A stretch of DNA of 64,000 nucleotides from Streptomyces collinus Tu 365. GTDB lineage: Bacteria; Actinomycetota; Actinomycetes; Streptomycetales; Streptomycetaceae. The DNA is taken from positions 682,001-746,000 of the forward strand of contig NC_021985.1 in assembly GCF_000444875.1 (NCBI RefSeq), read 5' to 3'. How positions within the stretch are numbered: the first letter of the stretch is position 1; every line of letters starts with the position of its first letter. Positions 62,225 through 64,000 of this stretch are shown here, in pieces. Under the pieces are notes generated by a model. That model was not told where the DNA came from. It did no database searches and saw nothing but the letters and a program-made list of their open reading frames with translations. The position numbers and the translations under genes are program-made.

Positions 62225-63196
62225 ATGCCCCAGCCCGCCATGGCCGACGCCACCGACACCAACCCGGTCCTCGCCGAGGTCGTCCGCTCCGGATTCGTCG
62301 AGGGGCGGCACCGGGGCGGCCTCGTGCTGCTCGCCGCCGACGGCTCGGTGGAACTGGCCCTCGGCGATGTGACCTCCCCCGTCTTCCCGCGCTCGGCCAA
62401 CAAGCCGATGCAGGCCGCGGGCATGCTGCGGGCCGGCCTGGACCTCGCCGGCGAACGGCTGGCCATGGCGGCCGCGAGCCACTCCGGTGAGGCCTTCCAC
62501 CGCGACCTGGTGCGCACGATGCTCGACGAGCACGGACTGAGTCCCGACCAGCTCCAGTGCCCGCCGTCCCTGCCCCTGGACCAGGAGGAACTGGAGTCCC
62601 GCCTCGCGGCGGGCCAGGGACCCGACCGCGTGACCATGAACTGCTCGGGCAAGCACACGGCGATGCTCGCCACCGCCGCCCTGCGGGGCTGGCCGCTGGA
62701 CTCCTACCTCGATCCCGCCCACCCGCTCCAGCAGCTCATCCGGACGGTGGTCGAGGAAGCGGCCGGCGAACCGGTGGCGGCCGTCGGCACCGACGGCTGC
62801 GGGGCGCCGCTGCTGTCACTCAGCCTGACCGGCCTCGCCCGCGCCTTCCGCTCCTTCGTCCTCGCCGCGCCGGGCACCCCGGAGCGGCGGGTCGCCGACG
62901 CCATGCGCGCCCATCCCGAGTACGTCGCGGGCACCCGGCGCCACGACACCTGGCTGATGCGGGAGATACCCGGCGTCCTGTCCAAGGTGGGCGCGGAGGC
63001 GGTCCAGGGCCTCGCGCTCCCCGACGGCCGCGCGCTGGCCCTGAAGATCGACGACGGCGCCGTCCGCGCGCTGCGCCCGGCACTCGCCCGCGCGCTGCAC
63101 CTGGCCGGTGTGACGGCACCGGTGACGGAGCGCGTCGGCCATGTGCCGCTGCTGGGTGGCGGTCGGGAGGTGGGAGAGGTACGGGCGGTGTTCTGA
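62225..63196 (+). CDS. L-asparaginase II family protein (PF06089)
   Basis: 323 residues from ATG 62225; ATG 62240 in frame is possible. AEVVRSGFVEGRHRGGLVLL, RSANKPMQAAGMLRAGL, AAASHSGEAFHRDLV, TMNCSGKHTAML and GTDGCGAPLLSLSL are the conserved blocks of the rhizobial ReAV-like asparaginases, including the SxxK-type serine-lysine pair (RSANKP). It converts asparagine to aspartate and ammonia. No signal peptide, so cytoplasmic. Confidence 0.93.
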   Translation: MPQPAMADATDTNPVLAEVVRSGFVEGRHRGGLVLLAADGSVELALGDVTSPVFPRSANKPMQAAGMLRAGLDLAGERLAMAAASHSGEAFHRDLVRTMLDEHGLSPDQLQCPPSLPLDQEELESRLAAGQGPDRVTMNCSGKHTAMLATAALRGWPLDSYLDPAHPLQQLIRTVVEEAAGEPVAAVGTDGCGAPLLSLSLTGLARAFRSFVLAAPGTPERRVADAMRAHPEYVAGTRRHDTWLMREIPGVLSKVGAEAVQGLALPDGRALALKIDDGAVRALRPALARALHLAGVTAPVTERVGHVPLLGGGREVGEVRAVF

Positions 63197-63317
63197 GCGA
63201 CGGGCACCGCGCTGAGCCGACATGCCGTGTCATGACCCTCGTCACCGGGGCGGTGACCCCGGCCGGCGGTCGAGCGGTTCGGGACGCCCGCTGCTCGCCC
63301 GGAGCACCCGGCCCAAG

Positions 63318-63437
63318 ACACGGCTTGCCGGATCGGGACACGGCCGACCGGCTCAGGACACAGCCGACGGGCTCGAGCCACGGCCGACCGGCTCAGGCCA
63401 CGGGCCGCCGGCTGAGCGTACGGCCCGTCGGTCCGGC
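63318..63437. repeat. 20-base tandem repeat, six copies
   Basis: ACACGGCCGACCGGCTCAGG is repeated with an exact period of 20 from 63318 (units at 63318, 63338, 63358, 63378, 63398, 63418), increasingly degenerate outward. It lies between the convergent asparaginase and DUF6891-like genes and reaches the latter's stop codon at 63439. Confidence 0.85.
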
Positions 63438-63438
63438 C

Positions 63439-64000
63439 CTAACCGACCAGGCGGCGGCGCCAGTCCAGCGGTGTGACGGTGATGGCCCGGGACGGGTCGT
63501 GGTCCCACTCGGTGTGCAGGCCGGCGGCCTCCAGCGCGGCCACCACCTCGTGGCCGATGGCCGCGGTGGTCTCGGCGGAGCTGTCGAAGCCGCCGTACAG
63601 CAGCGTCAGCCCGTGGCCCGCCGCCGCGGATTCCGTGCACTGGGAGTGAAAGTAGACGAAGCCTCGGGCGCCGGGTTCGGCCTCGCCGCCGATCTCCGAC
63701 CGGCCGCAGTTGCGGCAGCAGGTGAAGTTCTCGCGGGCCGTGACCCCGGCCTCGTCGAGGGCGGTGAAGGCGCGAGTGAGGCGCTCGGGGTCCGTCTCGC
63801 CCTGCCATGCGGCCTGCTCCGCGACACGCTCGAGCCACAGCCGGTCGGTCAGCACCCTCGCCTGGTCACGCGAGACGGGCCGGCGGTCCGCCGTCACGAG
63901 GTACTCCTCCGCGAGCTCGGCCAGTTGGTCGCGGGTGGCGTAGCCGCCCGCCAGCTCCAGGCGCACCCGCTCCTCCAGTTCCGCGCGCTCGGCGTCGTCG
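63439..64000 (-). CDS. DUF6891-like protein, 5' end outside the window
   Basis: The frame is open to the window edge, so the start is missing; a GTG at 63966 is not needed. 186 residues are visible: LAELAEEYLVTADRRPVSRDQARVLTDRLWLER, then NFTCCRNCGRSEIG with three cysteines, HSQCTESAAAG and ATTAAIGHEVV. The CC-x2-C and later C could bind zinc. It resembles Streptomyces DUF6891 proteins; function unknown. Confidence 0.7.
   Translation of the reverse strand, partial: DDAERAELEERVRLELAGGYATRDQLAELAEEYLVTADRRPVSRDQARVLTDRLWLERVAEQAAWQGETDPERLTRAFTALDEAGVTARENFTCCRNCGRSEIGGEAEPGARGFVYFHSQCTESAAAGHGLTLLYGGFDSSAETTAAIGHEVVAALEAAGLHTEWDHDPSRAITVTPLDWRRRLVG

Noticed and set aside
1..64000. CRISPR array, tRNA, rRNA or prophage genes
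   Set aside because: None seen; the tandem repeats at 5515, 21332 and 63318 have no unique spacers.

Overview
The window is a stretch of high-GC actinobacterial chromosome and almost certainly comes from a Streptomyces. The codon third positions are nearly all G or C. The gene families fit as well: a crtEIBV/crtYTU isorenieratene locus, DUF6233, SpoIIE-type phosphatases with GAF/ANTAR partners, and zinc-free ribosomal protein paralogues. Gene density is high and the ends of genes often overlap by 4 bases. No tRNA, rRNA, CRISPR array or intact insertion sequence was seen. The only mobile trace is the start of an IS481-type transposase at about 11988-12160. The mix of regulators, transporters, stress genes and single-purpose enzymes looks like accessory or arm-proximal chromosome.

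Layout. 1-8.7 kb: tail of a phosphatase; a minus-strand operon of ABC ATPase, ABC permease and a secreted beta-propeller phosphoesterase; a pair of receptor-like periplasmic-binding fold protein and amidohydrolase; a GlsB-type stress membrane protein. 8.9-15.1 kb: a PEBP-FUSC pair, the IS481 remnant, a membrane PP2C phosphatase and a GntP gluconate-type permease. 15.1-24.8 kb: the carotenoid locus, with crtE-crtI-crtB-crtV on the minus strand (each junction overlapping by 4 bases) and crtY-crtT-crtU plus an MBL-fold hydrolase on the plus strand. From these genes the expected product is isorenieratene. The usual light regulators litR/litS are not in the window.

24.9-31.5 kb: a cysteine-containing COG2345-type regulator and a DUF3291 protein; an apparent inserted cassette of a membrane-anchored seven-bladed WD40 protein and a proline-rich membrane protein; DUF6233; a divergent MMPL exporter/MarR pair. 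31.6-34.0 kb: a GAF-ANTAR protein, a GAF-PP2C phosphatase and a 57-residue membrane protein. 34.0-46.5 kb: several repressor-target pairs with visible operators (TetR/DHA2 exporter with four copies of GAACANNGTTC; MarR/SDR with two copies of GTGTACACGCAC; two coupled MarR genes divergent from an epoxide hydrolase), plus an aminotransferase, a P450, a secreted tripeptidyl aminopeptidase and a DHFR-like reductase.

46.8-64 kb: a very large Tat-exported GH78 alpha-L-rhamnosidase behind a LacI-type operator; thioesterase, ABM monooxygenase and a GlxA-type activator with a perfect inverted repeat at its start codon; a single-domain response regulator; a mycothiol-dependent family enzyme; a lipoprotein; an LtrA protein; a MOSC-ferredoxin reductase fusion; a 928-residue sensor phosphatase; the L33-L31-L36 alternative ribosomal protein operon; an asparaginase and a truncated DUF6891-like gene.

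The best candidates for something undescribed are the WD40/membrane protein cassette (26142-28116), the ABC transporter/phosphoesterase operon (327-5372), the cytoplasmic receptor-like protein with an amidohydrolase (5582-7628), the PEBP-FUSC pair, and the 30-base tandem repeat between crtY and crtT. All function calls are from reading the sequence; no database search was run.
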